A stretch of DNA of 64,000 nt from Hyphomicrobiales bacterium (GTDB lineage: Bacteria > Pseudomonadota > Alphaproteobacteria > Rhizobiales > Rhizobiaceae): assembly GCA_900465665.1 (NCBI GenBank), contig UBJO01000017.1, positions 1 through 64,000 on the forward strand. The letters are read 5' to 3'. Both the position numbers and the translations under genes were made by a program. The notes under the pieces were generated by a model. It saw only the letters and a list, made by a program, of their open reading frames with translations, had not been told where the DNA came from and ran no database searches. Below are positions 40,711 to 50,375 of the stretch, in pieces. Each line of letters begins with the position of its first letter. Positions within the stretch are counted from its first letter, which is position 1.

Positions 40711-42135
40711 CTACAAACTCCGGCAGAACGCCAGCGACGGCATGAAGAAATACTCGCCGCCCTTCATCGTCACCGCCTGCGGTGTCGCGGTCGTGGTCGC
40801 GGTGGTCGTGCCGCCCCATTCGACCGGACAGTGGATGTCGGGGCGCGGGTTGGGGCTTTGGCCGATCACGAGGTCTAGGCCCGGGGCGCCGGCGCCCGGC
40901 GGGACACGGGGGAAGCCGGGGTTGTTGGCCCAGGTCGATTGCGCGAACTCGAACTGCTCGGCAATATCGGCGTTGAAGGCCATGAACAGCAGGCCGACAT
41001 CCTTGCTCGGCTTGTTTTCGATGCGGCCGTCATTGGGCTGGTCGGTGCGCACGCCATAGGTCTGGCCGCGCCGCGCCATGATGTGCAGGCGTTCGCCGTC
41101 GACGGGTTCGAAGCCGCCGGAGCCGCGCGGGTTGACCTTGCGGATATGGGCGAAGAACGGACATTTGGCGCCGTTGGGATCGCTGTCATAGTCGAAGTCG
41201 TTGGGCACCGGGTGGTGGTTGCCGTCGGAAAACTGGGTGGTGAGCGGCGTGCCGTCCTCGAAACGGCCGACCAGCATGGCGCCCGCCCGTTCTGCATCGT
41301 CGCCCTTCAGGTGCAGCCGTTTGGCCAGTGCCTTTTCCTGCTTCTTGAACTGCTTGACGTTCTGCTCGAGCTTGCGGAACACGAAGTAGCTGCCGAAATG
41401 CTTTGCCGGATCGGGGGCGGCGGTATCCGGCACGATCACGCGGTTCAGCGCGAAGGCGGGGTCCCAGTTGGTGGCGCCGTCGGCCGTCAGGCGTTCGTCG
41501 TCGATATCCTCGGTCAGAAACAGCGGCTGGCTGCGGCCGTCGACATAGCCGAAATGCTCGATGCCGTCGCCATTGCTGTTGTGCAGGCCGTGGCCCTTTT
41601 CCTCGCCGAGAATATGGACGCCGTGGCATGCCTGGATCAGGTGGCGCACCGCCGTCAGTGCCTTGTTGCGCGGGCCGGACATCTGGTCGCCGACGAGGAT
41701 GACGGCGTGGATGGCGTCGCGGAAATGCGGTTCCCAGGTCGCGGGCGCCGGGTCGTTCAGGCCGGCATTCTTCATGCCGGAGCGGAACGAGGTGTCCGGC
41801 GGGATCTTCGGGGCGGGGATCTGCAGCGCCGTGTAGCCATCGCCGGTGAGGCCGACGCTGACATAGGGCGTGCCCTTGGTGCCCGTCGCCTTGAAGGCCT
41901 TGACCTCCTGAAGATGGGTCTTCGCCGATTTCAGGAGCGGCGTGCCTGTCGGCGGCTGCGACAGCGCCTTCAATAGCGCGCGGCCGCCGGCGGGGTCGGA
42001 GAACTTCAGGAACAGGATGGTCAGGAATTCGCGGGTGTGGGCCTTGACGATGTTCGGTTGAAGTTCGTCGAGCATCACGGCGGCGTCTCCCGCCGCGCTC
42101 TCCCATGAAAGCGGTTGGGTCAGATCGAAAGGCAT
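40711..42135 (-). CDS. DyP-type heme peroxidase
   Basis: A 474-residue ferredoxin-fold heme peroxidase. Key residues are visible: distal Asp199 in the GxxDG motif FGYVDGRSQP, proximal heme His330 in FFAHIRKVNPRG, and the conserved Arg region HIMARRGQTYG. The N-terminus (LQPNIVKAHTREFLTILFLKF) and length fit the larger, fungal/bacterial advanced-type DyPs. There is no Tat signal and no encapsulin gene nearby. It stands alone on the minus strand. It may act in peroxide detoxification or dye/lignin-related oxidation; the substrate is unknown. Confidence 0.93.
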   Translation of the reverse strand: MPFDLTQPLSWESAAGDAAVMLDELQPNIVKAHTREFLTILFLKFSDPAGGRALLKALSQPPTGTPLLKSAKTHLQEVKAFKATGTKGTPYVSVGLTGDGYTALQIPAPKIPPDTSFRSGMKNAGLNDPAPATWEPHFRDAIHAVILVGDQMSGPRNKALTAVRHLIQACHGVHILGEEKGHGLHNSNGDGIEHFGYVDGRSQPLFLTEDIDDERLTADGATNWDPAFALNRVIVPDTAAPDPAKHFGSYFVFRKLEQNVKQFKKQEKALAKRLHLKGDDAERAGAMLVGRFEDGTPLTTQFSDGNHHPVPNDFDYDSDPNGAKCPFFAHIRKVNPRGSGGFEPVDGERLHIMARRGQTYGVRTDQPNDGRIENKPSKDVGLLFMAFNADIAEQFEFAQSTWANNPGFPRVPPGAGAPGLDLVIGQSPNPRPDIHCPVEWGGTTTATTTATPQAVTMKGGEYFFMPSLAFCRSL

Positions 42136-42661
42136 GGCTCCTCCTCCTCGGGGCTGGTCGGCCTAGGATGTCTTCATACGCATAGCTGGAACTGCTCAGA
42201 CCGACGGTTGATCTGCTGTTGTCTTGCTCAGGTCTAAAATCATCGATTTTTCGCAAGCGGTATCATCGCCGCCAGAGACTGGCGGGCGCATTGCCGGTAT
42301 GGATGCAATCTATCTGTGCTTGCTTTTTATGGTTGCATATGCAACCTGAAATTTATATCTCACATTTTGCTAATAATCGCAATAGCTATTTAGAAGCAGG
42401 TACTTGGCCGGAATTTTTGCGCCAGAATGAAACGCTCGCCCTTTGGTGGTCGCTTCTCAAACGGTTGCGTGTGGCGACGATAAGGCCCATCCACGGGCAA
42501 GGCGCGATCACGACAAACGTGATGGAACAAGGGCAGCGTTGCTGACGTTTCGAAAGCGCTGCCTGTCACAGCTCCACCCCGCCCATATCAGGGCGATCCC
42601 TCTCTTCGACGGCATCCGGATTTGCCCCGCTTCGCCGCCGCTTTCGGACGGAGGATCCGTT
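42136..42661. other. Long intergenic region upstream of the MFS gene
   Basis: No gene was recognised in these 526 bp. The MFS frame is open from 42443, but that stretch lacks membrane character and a ribosome-binding site. The segment 42320-42400 is AT-rich and could hold the divergent promoters of the DyP and MFS genes. No clear palindrome or repeat was seen. Confidence 0.5.
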
Positions 42662-43912
42662 ATGTCCGCATTGGAAAGCCTGCGCCGGCTGACGCCGCAG
42701 CAGCGCAATACCGTTATCGCCAGCTATCTCGGCTGGACGCTCGATGCCTTCGATTTCTTCATACTCGTCTTCGTTCTCAAATATATCGCCGCCGAATTCA
42801 AAACCGACGTTCCCGCCGTCTCGGTGGCGATCCTTCTGACGCTTGCCATGCGGCCGGTCGGTGCGCTGCTGTTCGGGCTGGCTTCCGACAAATACGGGCG
42901 GCGGATCACGCTGATGGTCAACGTGCTGCTCTATTCGATCTTCGAATTCCTCACCGGCTTCTCCACCGGGCTCACCATGTTCATCGTGCTGCGCGCACTC
43001 TATGGCATCGCCATGGGCGGCGAGTGGGGTGTCGGCGCGTCGCTGGTGATGGAGACCGTGCCGGAAGAGAGCCGCGGCATCGTCTCCGGCATCCTGCAAG
43101 CCGGCTATCCCTCGGGCTATCTCCTGGCCTCGATCGTGTTCTTCCTGCTCTTTCCCATCATCGGCTGGCGCGGCATGTTCTTCGTCGGCGCAGCACCGGC
43201 GCTGCTGGTGCTTTATATCCGCCGCAGCGTCGAGGAGAGCCCGGCCTTCCTGAAGCAGCAGCAGCGGGGACGCCGGCCGTTCCTGACGGTGCTCAGGGAG
43301 AATATCCCGCTGTTCATCTGGTCGGTATTGTTGATGACGGCGTTCAATTTCTTCAGCCACGGCACGCAGGATCTCTACCCGACCTTCCTCGAGACACAGC
43401 GCAACTACGACAGCTACACCACCGGTGCGATCGCCATCGTCTACAATATCGGCGCGATCTGCGGCGGGCTGTTCTTCGGGGCGCTGTCGCAGAGGATCGG
43501 TCGCAAGAAGGCGATCGTCATTGCGGCGTTGATCGCGGTGCCGGTGGCGCCGCTGTGGGTCTATGCGCCGGGTCCGGTGCTGCTCGCGATCGGCGCCTTC
43601 CTGATGCAGTTCTTCGTGCAGGGTGCCTGGGGCATCGTGCCTGTTCATCTCAACGAGCTTTCGCCGGATGAAGTCCGCAGTACCTTTCCGGGCTTTGCCT
43701 ACCAGCTCGGCAATCTGCTGGCATCGGGCAATGCCACGATCCAGTCCGGCCTCGCGGCCCATTGGAACGGCGATTACGCCTATGCGCTTTTGATCGTCGC
43801 CGGCATCGTGGCTGTCGTCGTGGCCGTGCTGGCGGCGTTCGGCTACGAGAAAAAAGATGTGCGCTTCGGCTCGGAGGATGCCGGAGAGCCGCACCGCGCC
43901 CTGCGCGCGTGA
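42662..43912 (+). CDS. MFS transporter, metabolite:H+ symporter type
   Basis: A 12-TM major facilitator protein of 416 residues. The first segments (IASYLGWTLDAFDFFILVFVLKYIA) and the loop 2-3 motif GLASDKYGRRITLMV, with GGEWGVGASLVMETVPEESRG, mark the metabolite:H+ symporter / sialate-lactate permease branch (NanT/JEN-like). GGAGGATCC precedes the ATG at 42662. The upstream extension to 42443 is rejected. The likely substrate is a carboxylate, but this cannot be resolved. No adjacent catabolic gene helps. Confidence 0.88.
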   Translation: MSALESLRRLTPQQRNTVIASYLGWTLDAFDFFILVFVLKYIAAEFKTDVPAVSVAILLTLAMRPVGALLFGLASDKYGRRITLMVNVLLYSIFEFLTGFSTGLTMFIVLRALYGIAMGGEWGVGASLVMETVPEESRGIVSGILQAGYPSGYLLASIVFFLLFPIIGWRGMFFVGAAPALLVLYIRRSVEESPAFLKQQQRGRRPFLTVLRENIPLFIWSVLLMTAFNFFSHGTQDLYPTFLETQRNYDSYTTGAIAIVYNIGAICGGLFFGALSQRIGRKKAIVIAALIAVPVAPLWVYAPGPVLLAIGAFLMQFFVQGAWGIVPVHLNELSPDEVRSTFPGFAYQLGNLLASGNATIQSGLAAHWNGDYAYALLIVAGIVAVVVAVLAAFGYEKKDVRFGSEDAGEPHRALRA

Positions 43913-44066
43913 GCGGCAAGGGGCGGCCTTTGACAATCTGGGGCTGCCCCTTGCACCCGTATCGATCGATATGTAGTCTACTTCAGGTAGGCTTTTGTTA
44001 ACGTTGAGTGGCTAGCGCTTTTCATCGAGGCGGTGTTTGCACACCGGGCCTCGTCATCATCGTTCG

Positions 44067-45242
44067 ATGGGTGCCGCAGTGAATTTTGCCTTTATGCTTC
44101 CGGTCATGATGTTGACCTTCGGCTGCACCTTCCTCGTCGTTTCAAGGTTCGGATCGCGCGAAGCCGGGCTCTGGGCCGCGGGTTTTCTCTCCGCTGCCGT
44201 CGCCTTCTCGGTACCGATGTTTTTCGCTTGGCTGCCGATCCCCGTTCAGGCGCTCAGCGCCGATGTACTCTTTCTCTCTGCCTTCTATTTCTACAGCGGC
44301 GCACTGCTGAAGCGCTTTCGCCGGCCGTCGCGTATTGCCTTGCGCCTCGGCGTCTGCGTCGTGGCCTACGCAGCGCTCGCCTATGCTGTGGTGGTGCTCG
44401 AAAGCCTGCCGGCCGAGCTCCTCATCAGCGATATCGCCTGCTCGGCCTTGCTGATCTTCGCGATCGGCTCCTCTTTGCGCAGGACGCGCAGGGCGATCGA
44501 CCGCATTCTGCTCGGCGTTGCCTCGCTGATCGTGCTCGAAGCGATCGTCCGCAATGCCATCCTGCTGGTGATATTCTCGCCTGGGGGCGATTTGGAGAGC
44601 TTCGGCACCTCCACTTACGCGTTCGTCATGCAGGCGGGCGCGTCGGTCATAGCGCTGCTCTTTGCGCTTTCGGCGCTGGCTGCAACGACGCTCGACACGA
44701 TCGAGCGCTACCGCGATGCGGCCGAGAGCGATTCCCTGACGGGCCTGCTCAACCGGCGCGGCTTTGAGGAAACGGCGAGGCGGCTGAAGGCGCGCGGCGC
44801 GTTGAAGGGTGCGATACTTTTATGCGACATCGACCACTTCAAGCGGATCAATGACACGTTTGGCCACGCCGCCGGCGACAGCGTCATCGCCGGCCTTGCC
44901 GAGCTATTGAAAGCGCGCCTGCCTGAGGGAGCCTTTGCCGCGCGTTTCGGTGGCGAGGAGTTCGTGGCGTTTCTGCCGGGCGCGGAGCTCGCCGATGGCG
45001 GCAAGGTCGCGAATGCGATCCGGCTCGCCTTCGCGGCGGTCGGACAACCCGATGTCGCCGGTGTCGGCAAGATCACCGCGAGCTTCGGCGTCGCCTGCGT
45101 GGCATCAAGCGACGCGTCGCTGACCGAAACGATCGGCCGCGCGGACGCAGCCCTCTACGCAGCCAAGGATGCCGGGCGCAACCGGGTGATGCTGGAAGGC
45201 ACGCCGGCGCGCGAAGCGCCCGCCATTCACGTGGCGTCCTAG
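44067..45242 (+). CDS. Membrane-bound diguanylate cyclase (GGDEF)
   Basis: The first 215 residues hold about six hydrophobic segments, a membrane sensor region without a known named domain. The GGDEF domain follows from about residue 225 (DSLTGLLNRRGFEE), with the active-site motif RFGGEEFVAFLPG and DIDHFKRINDTFGHAAGD for GTP/metal binding. It is therefore predicted to make cyclic di-GMP. There is no clear RxxD inhibitory site before the GGEEF motif. The ATG at 44067 was chosen over a TTG at 44037. The end overlaps the convergent MFS gene by 4 bp. Confidence 0.88.
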   Translation: MGAAVNFAFMLPVMMLTFGCTFLVVSRFGSREAGLWAAGFLSAAVAFSVPMFFAWLPIPVQALSADVLFLSAFYFYSGALLKRFRRPSRIALRLGVCVVAYAALAYAVVVLESLPAELLISDIACSALLIFAIGSSLRRTRRAIDRILLGVASLIVLEAIVRNAILLVIFSPGGDLESFGTSTYAFVMQAGASVIALLFALSALAATTLDTIERYRDAAESDSLTGLLNRRGFEETARRLKARGALKGAILLCDIDHFKRINDTFGHAAGDSVIAGLAELLKARLPEGAFAARFGGEEFVAFLPGAELADGGKVANAIRLAFAAVGQPDVAGVGKITASFGVACVASSDASLTETIGRADAALYAAKDAGRNRVMLEGTPAREAPAIHVAS

Positions 45243-46525
45243 GCTCGCGTTACCTTCGGTTCGGCGTCGTTGAGCTTTGGCGATGCGCGCGGCGCGATTG
45301 CCTCGCGGCCGAGCATGAAAAGCGCCAGCGCGAAGAGCGCGACACCGCCATGCACCCAATAGGCGAGGCCATAGCCGCCCCGGTCGGTCAGCCATCCGGC
45401 GACCACGTTGCTCAGCGATGCACCGATGCCCTGTACTGTCATCACCGCGCCGAGGCCGACGTTGAAGCGGCCGGTGCCGGCGAGGATCCGCTCGGCCGCG
45501 ATCGGCGTTGCGATGCCGATCAGGCCGGCGCCGACCCCATCGAGAAATTGTACCGGATAGATCGAGCCGAAGCTCGGCACGCTGCCGGCGATCGCGCCAC
45601 GCAATGGTAAAGCGCAGAGCGCGATGATGAAGACGGATGCCAGGCCGAAGCGCCTGATGAGGAAAGGTGCAAGCAGCGCCATTGCGATCATCGACAGCTG
45701 CGACACGCCGGTGACGATCGCCGTGGTGCGAAAGGGCGTGCCGAGCTGGATGGAGAAGTTCTGGGCGATCAGCCGGCTCATTGGGGCATTGCCGAAGTGG
45801 AAGACCAGCAATGTCAGCGCCAGCAGAACAAGACCACGCGAGTTCGCCAGCACCGAATAGCCGGAGGGGCTGGCTGTTGTGGCCAGTCTTTCGTCCGGGT
45901 GGTTGGCGAGATCCTTGTCCTTGGTTAGGCCACGGGCCACGTCGTTGTCGATGTCGTCGGGGCGGATCGCCAGCGTTGCGATGATCGCGGCGATCGCTGT
46001 AACAAGCATGAGGCCGATCACGCCGTTCAGCCCCCAGACTATGGTGGCGGCATAGACGCAGGCGAGCGAAAAGACGTTGCCGGCATGGTTCCAGAATTCG
46101 TTGCGGGCGACCTGTTGGGAGAATGCGCTTTCGCCGACGAGGCCGAGCGTCAGTCCCATCAGCGCCGGGCCGATCACCGCGCCGACGATCGCGGTCATCG
46201 ACTGGCCGCCGAAAACCGAGGCATTTCCGGGACTGGCAAGCGTCCAGAGTGCGGCCGCCGTGACCAGCGTCACCGGGATGACAATCAGCAGGCGCTTGTG
46301 CGACGAGGCATCGACGAGGGCTCCGAACAGGGGCGTGGCGATCAGGCCGAGAACGCCGCCAAGGGTTGCCACGATACCCAATGTCATCGGGCTCCAGCCG
46401 TGGGTAGCGAGGAAGCCATCGAGAAAGGGGCCAAGGCCGTCGCGGGCGTCGGCGAGGAAGAAATTCAGCACCGCGAGCGCCACCAGCGAGCGACCGGACA
46501 GACCACTGTTCGAAACTGAGTTCAC
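45239..46525 (-). CDS. MFS transporter, putative drug/metabolite exporter
   Basis: A 12-TM major facilitator protein of about 428 residues. The opening is LVALAVLNFFLADARDGLGPFLDGFLATHGWSP, with the loop 2-3 region LFGALVDASSHKRLLIV. A long cytoplasmic loop (DDIDNDVARGLTKDKDLANHPDE) separates the two halves. GTG at 46525 is preceded by GGAG at 7 nt; an in-frame ATG at 46576 is the alternative. The DARDGLGPF N-terminus is typical of a rhizobial MFS subgroup of unknown substrate. Confidence 0.82.
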   Translation of the reverse strand: MNSVSNSGLSGRSLVALAVLNFFLADARDGLGPFLDGFLATHGWSPMTLGIVATLGGVLGLIATPLFGALVDASSHKRLLIVIPVTLVTAAALWTLASPGNASVFGGQSMTAIVGAVIGPALMGLTLGLVGESAFSQQVARNEFWNHAGNVFSLACVYAATIVWGLNGVIGLMLVTAIAAIIATLAIRPDDIDNDVARGLTKDKDLANHPDERLATTASPSGYSVLANSRGLVLLALTLLVFHFGNAPMSRLIAQNFSIQLGTPFRTTAIVTGVSQLSMIAMALLAPFLIRRFGLASVFIIALCALPLRGAIAGSVPSFGSIYPVQFLDGVGAGLIGIATPIAAERILAGTGRFNVGLGAVMTVQGIGASLSNVVAGWLTDRGGYGLAYWVHGGVALFALALFMLGREAIAPRASPKLNDAEPKVTRA

Positions 46526-46751
46526 GCCATGTCTCCGCCAATGGGCCCGTTGACCCGAGATCGCCAGAGGCATCATTCGGGCTGCCTGGCTTCCGGTGCT
46601 GCCTCAAACGGCCTGTCCGGTGAAATGTTCCGGTTCGCGTGAGGTTCTGACGCCTTGGCGACGATATATTTCGCGGAGGCGGTAGGACCTCTTGAAGCCT
46701 TTTCGTTCAGCGATACATGCTGGCGCCAGCTTCAACTCTCGGGAATCACAC

Positions 46752-47105
46752 ATGCCCTTTGCCCTTAGCCCCGCGGCCATCTGGCCGATCGTCATGCTGC
46801 TTGCCTCCAACGTCTTCATGACATTCGCCTGGTATGGGCATCTGAAGCACAAGGGGACGGCGATTTTCGTCGCCATCATCGTCAGCTGGGCGATCGCGTT
46901 TTTCGAATACTGCCTGGCGGTGCCGGCCAATCGCATCGGCTCGGCGGTCTATTCGACGGCGCAGTTGAAGACGATGCAGGAGGTGATCACGCTTCTCGTG
47001 TTCTCCGGTTTCTCCGTGTTCTGGCTGGGCGAGAGCCTTACCTGGAACCATGCGATCGGATTTGCGCTGATCGCCGTCGGGGCGTCCTTCATCTTTCGCG
47101 GATGA
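46752..47105 (+). CDS. DUF486 (DMT-like) four-TM membrane protein
   Basis: A 117-residue membrane protein with four hydrophobic helices: IWPIVMLLASNVFMTFAWYGHLKHK, AIFVAIIVSWAIAFFEYCLAVPANRIG, EVITLLVFSGFSVFWLGESLTW and HAIGFALIAVGASFIFRG. The FFEYCLAVPANRIG and QLKTMQEVITL motifs are those of DUF486. The function is unknown. The ATG at 46752 gives the usual family length; the frame is open a further 60 bp upstream. Confidence 0.88.
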   Translation: MPFALSPAAIWPIVMLLASNVFMTFAWYGHLKHKGTAIFVAIIVSWAIAFFEYCLAVPANRIGSAVYSTAQLKTMQEVITLLVFSGFSVFWLGESLTWNHAIGFALIAVGASFIFRG

Positions 47106-47233
47106 TTGCGGTCCCGCCTGATGGGACCGGGTAAGTCCTTGAATTACAAATTGTCCATGTCACGTCTCTGCCTCAATTTCCGACGGTTTTGACCGCAGCC
47201 TGTCACCATCCAGGGATATGGAGGTGACAGGTC

Positions 47234-48811
47234 ATGAGTCTTTCCTTTCCGACGATGGCGGCCATCCGCTTCGGCTACGGTTTTCGGCCGGGCGAGGTGG
47301 CGGCGCAGAATAAAGACGACCTGTTGAAACAGGTGAACGCGGATGCGCGGGCACCGGTCGCGTTTCCCGTCGGCGGTATCGAGCAACGGCACCAAGTGAT
47401 CGCAGAGTTGCAGGCCAATCTCCGTGATCTCAGGCAAAGCGGCGACGATGACCAGGCGCGTCGCGAGCGGCGCAAGGTGTTGCAGAAACAGGCGCAGCGG
47501 GCCTTCCAGCAGGATGCGAATGCGCGATTGCTGCAGGCGGTGATGTCGCCCAACGGTTTTTACGAGCGGCTTTCCACGTTCTGGACCAATCATTTTTCCA
47601 CCAGCGCCAACAAGAGCCTGCCGATGCGGCTGCTCGTGCCGCTCTACGAGGCAGAAGCGATCCGGCCGCGTATCGGCGGGCGCTTCGCCGACCTGTTGCG
47701 CAGCGCTACCGAGCATCCGGCGATGCTGATCTATCTCGATCAGGCCGAATCGCTTGGGCCGGATTCCAAGGGCGGCATGCGGCAGAAGAAGGGGCTCAAC
47801 GAAAACCTCGGACGCGAATTGCTGGAGCTGCACACGTTGGGGGCTGGCAGCGGCTATACGCAGGCCGATGTGCGGGCCGCCGCCATGGTGCTGACCGGGC
47901 TGACGATCGACCGGCAGGAGATGGACATGGCGTTTCGCCCCAACATCGCCGAGCCCGGTCGTCACGAGGTTCTCGGCGTCAGCTATGGTGGCGACAGGCG
48001 GCGGCCGGGCGATTATCTCGCCATGCTCGACGATCTCGCCGCCAATCCGAAGACGGCGGCGCATATCTGTCGCAAGCTCGCGGTGCACTTCGTTTCCGAT
48101 CAGCCGGATGACGGGCTGATCGCCGCGATGACCGGTGCGTGGAAGAAGACCGACGGCGATCTCAGGGCTGTCTATGGCGCCATGCTCGACCATCCCGCCG
48201 CCTGGGCGAACGAGGGCGCAAAGGCGCGCCAGCCATTCGATTTCGTCGTTGCCGGTCTCAGGGCGATGAATGCGGGCTCCGGCGATGGCACCGTCGTCGC
48301 TTTCTTCAAGGACAATGATCAGGATGATGACGAGCAGGCTATGGGCGCGCAGGGGGCCATGACTCCGAGCGCTCCCGATATGGGCGGCGCGATGAATGAT
48401 GGCGCAAAGGCCGATATGAAGGGCGGAGATACCGCTGCTGGCGGCGGGCCGTCGATGATCGATGCCGGCGACGAGGACAGGGCGAAGCGCCGCAAGGCGA
48501 TGCAGACGGCGAGGGCGCTCGGGCAGGGAGCGCTCAGGCGCATGGGGCAGCCGATCTGGTTGCCGCCGAGCCCCGCCGGCTTCGAGGAGAGTTTCTCGGC
48601 CTGGATCACGGCCAGCCAGTTGGCGGAACGGCTCGGCTGGGCGCGGCGGGCGACCGCGCAGTTCGGGCAGGGGCTCGATCCCCGCGAATTCCTGAAGGCA
48701 ACGCTTGGCGATGCCGCGCGCGACGACACGATCCGCGTCGTCAGTCAGGCACCCAACAAGACAACCGGCCTGATGCTTGCGCTTGCGTCGCCTGAGTTTA
48801 ACCGTCGATAG
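47234..48811 (+). CDS. DUF1800 family protein
   Basis: A 525-residue protein of the DUF1800 family, usually paired with DUF1501 as here. Family motifs are RLSTFWTNHFSTSANK near residue 115 and LNENLGRELLELHTLGAGSGYTQADVRAAAMVLTGLTI near residue 190-230. A His-rich helix region (HICRKLAVHFVSDQP) and the C-terminal PSPAGFEESFSAW follow. Residues about 350-415 form a low-complexity Gly/Met/Asp-rich insert. There is no signal peptide, so it may travel with its Tat-exported partner. Biochemical function is not established. Confidence 0.88.
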   Translation: MSLSFPTMAAIRFGYGFRPGEVAAQNKDDLLKQVNADARAPVAFPVGGIEQRHQVIAELQANLRDLRQSGDDDQARRERRKVLQKQAQRAFQQDANARLLQAVMSPNGFYERLSTFWTNHFSTSANKSLPMRLLVPLYEAEAIRPRIGGRFADLLRSATEHPAMLIYLDQAESLGPDSKGGMRQKKGLNENLGRELLELHTLGAGSGYTQADVRAAAMVLTGLTIDRQEMDMAFRPNIAEPGRHEVLGVSYGGDRRRPGDYLAMLDDLAANPKTAAHICRKLAVHFVSDQPDDGLIAAMTGAWKKTDGDLRAVYGAMLDHPAAWANEGAKARQPFDFVVAGLRAMNAGSGDGTVVAFFKDNDQDDDEQAMGAQGAMTPSAPDMGGAMNDGAKADMKGGDTAAGGGPSMIDAGDEDRAKRRKAMQTARALGQGALRRMGQPIWLPPSPAGFEESFSAWITASQLAERLGWARRATAQFGQGLDPREFLKATLGDAARDDTIRVVSQAPNKTTGLMLALASPEFNRR

Positions 48812-48821
48812 GAGCTTTGAA

Positions 48822-49994
48822 ATGACCGATTTCACGCTATCGCGCCGCGGCTTCCTTGCTTCCGCCTGCTGCCTCGCGGCGGCCCCGATCCTCACCCCCG
48901 TCACCTTCGCGTCGATGCCAGGGGACAAGCGCTTCGTCACCATCGTTCTGCGCGGGGCGATGGACGGGCTGGCGCTGGTTCAGCCTTATGGCGACGCTGG
49001 CTTCGCCGCGTTCCGGCCGACGCTGGCGCTGACGCCTGAGACTGGGCTTATCGATCTCGACGGGCATTTCGGCCTCCATCCTTCGGCGGCCGATCTGATG
49101 CCCTTGTGGCGCAGCCGCGAGCTCGCCTTCGTGCACGCGGTGTCGACGCCCTATCGCGACCAGCGCAGCCATTTCGACGGGCAGGACATGCTGGAATCGG
49201 GCGGCGAGCATGTCTCGGAGGAGAAAACCGGGTGGCTGAACCGGGCGCTTGCCGTCATCCCGCGATCGGATGCGCGCAAGGCGATCGACGTCAACACCTC
49301 GACGGAGCTGATCCTGACCGGGCCCAACAACGTCGACGTCTGGGCGTCGGATTCCAATCTCGGGCCTGCCCGCGACGAGACGCAGTTCCTTCAGCGGCTT
49401 TACGCCGGCGACCCGGCCTTTGCGAAGGCGATGGAGGAGGCGACGCGCGCAAACAGCGCATCCATGGTGGCCGAGCCCGGCGGGCCGCGCGGGCAGAAGG
49501 TGGCGGATGTGGCGGCCCTTGCCGGCAACATGCTGAAGGGCGATTATCGGATCGCCAGCTTCTCGATTACCGGCTGGGATACGCATGTCGGCCAGATCGG
49601 CCAGTTCAAGCGTCCGGTGCAGGATCTGACGGAGGCGATCACCACGCTGAAGTCGACGCTGGGGCCGGATATCTGGTCGAAGACCGTGGTGCTCGCGATG
49701 ACCGAATTCGGCCGGACGGTTCGGGAGAATGGGTCCGGAGGCACCGACCATGGTACGGGCGGCTGCGCTGTTCTGGCGGGTGGCGCGATCAATGGCGGCC
49801 GCATCCTCGGCCGCTGGCCGGGCATTGGCGATCAGCAGCTTCTCGACCAGCGTGATCTGGCGCCGACCGCCGATGTGCGGGAGATCGCCGCCGCCATGCT
49901 CTACCGGCAGTTCGACGTGAGCATGGATGATCTGACGGCCAAGATATTTCCGGGTGTCACCTTCGACAAGGGATCGCAGTTCCTGCGGGCGTGA
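48822..49994 (+). CDS. DUF1501 family Tat-exported protein
   Basis: A 390-residue protein with a Tat signal (SRRGFLASACCLAAAPILT) and the alkaline-phosphatase-like DUF1501 fold. Motifs are VTIVLRGAMDGLALVQPYGD, HPSAADLMPLWRSRELAFVHAVSTPYRDQRSHFDGQDMLESG, GWDTHVGQ and MTEFGRTVRENGSGGTDHGTGG, which carry the likely metal ligands. AGGAG precedes the ATG at 48822, 10 bp after the DUF1800 gene. The pair probably forms a periplasmic complex of unknown activity. Confidence 0.9.
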   Translation: MTDFTLSRRGFLASACCLAAAPILTPVTFASMPGDKRFVTIVLRGAMDGLALVQPYGDAGFAAFRPTLALTPETGLIDLDGHFGLHPSAADLMPLWRSRELAFVHAVSTPYRDQRSHFDGQDMLESGGEHVSEEKTGWLNRALAVIPRSDARKAIDVNTSTELILTGPNNVDVWASDSNLGPARDETQFLQRLYAGDPAFAKAMEEATRANSASMVAEPGGPRGQKVADVAALAGNMLKGDYRIASFSITGWDTHVGQIGQFKRPVQDLTEAITTLKSTLGPDIWSKTVVLAMTEFGRTVRENGSGGTDHGTGGCAVLAGGAINGGRILGRWPGIGDQQLLDQRDLAPTADVREIAAAMLYRQFDVSMDDLTAKIFPGVTFDKGSQFLRA

Positions 49995-50018
49995 GCCGGC
50001 TGGCGGGTTTCGCCGGGC

Positions 50019-50375
50019 TCAACGCTCGACGAAGGCGCGCAGGCGTTCCAGCGCGTCGTCCCACTGCCGGGAGACGCCGTCGAGATAGGCGCGCATGATA
50101 TCGATGCGGTCGCGGCGGAAGCTGTAGTGGCTTTCGCGGCCGACCTTGATGCTTTCGACGAGGCCAGCTTTTTCCAGAACGGTCAGGTGCTTGGTGATCG
50201 CCTGGCGCGTCAGCTCCGTGCCGCCGGAGAGACCGGCGATCGAGGACTGGTGGCCGTCGCTCAGTGCGGTCAGCAATGACAGACGGGTGGGGTCGCCGAG
50301 AGCCGCGAAAAGTGCGGCGGCGTCTCGGCCTGCCGTGGTGGCGCCAAAGTTCGGCATTTGCTCAGCGTTCGACAT
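50019..50375 (-). CDS. ArsR-family transcriptional regulator
   Basis: A 118-residue winged-helix protein: LFAALGDPTRLSLLTALSDGHQSSIAGLSGGTELTRQAITKHLTVLEKAGLVESIKVGRESHYSF. No metal-binding Cys/His cluster is visible (a single His-rich patch is absent), so it is of the type coupled with SRPBCC/AHSA1 proteins rather than a metal sensor. Its start lies inside the upstream SRPBCC gene (14-bp overlap), so the two are cotranscribed. Confidence 0.9.
   Translation of the reverse strand: MSNAEQMPNFGATTAGRDAAALFAALGDPTRLSLLTALSDGHQSSIAGLSGGTELTRQAITKHLTVLEKAGLVESIKVGRESHYSFRRDRIDIMRAYLDGVSRQWDDALERLRAFVER

Noticed and set aside
42443-42661. N-terminal extension of the MFS transporter
   Set aside because: The extra 73 residues are Arg/Cys-rich and not membrane-like; GGAGGATCC before the ATG at 42662 marks the real start.
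47144-48943. 599-codon minus-strand frame opposite the DUF1800 gene
   Set aside because: Arg/His-rich shadow frame; the DUF1800 motifs are on the plus strand.
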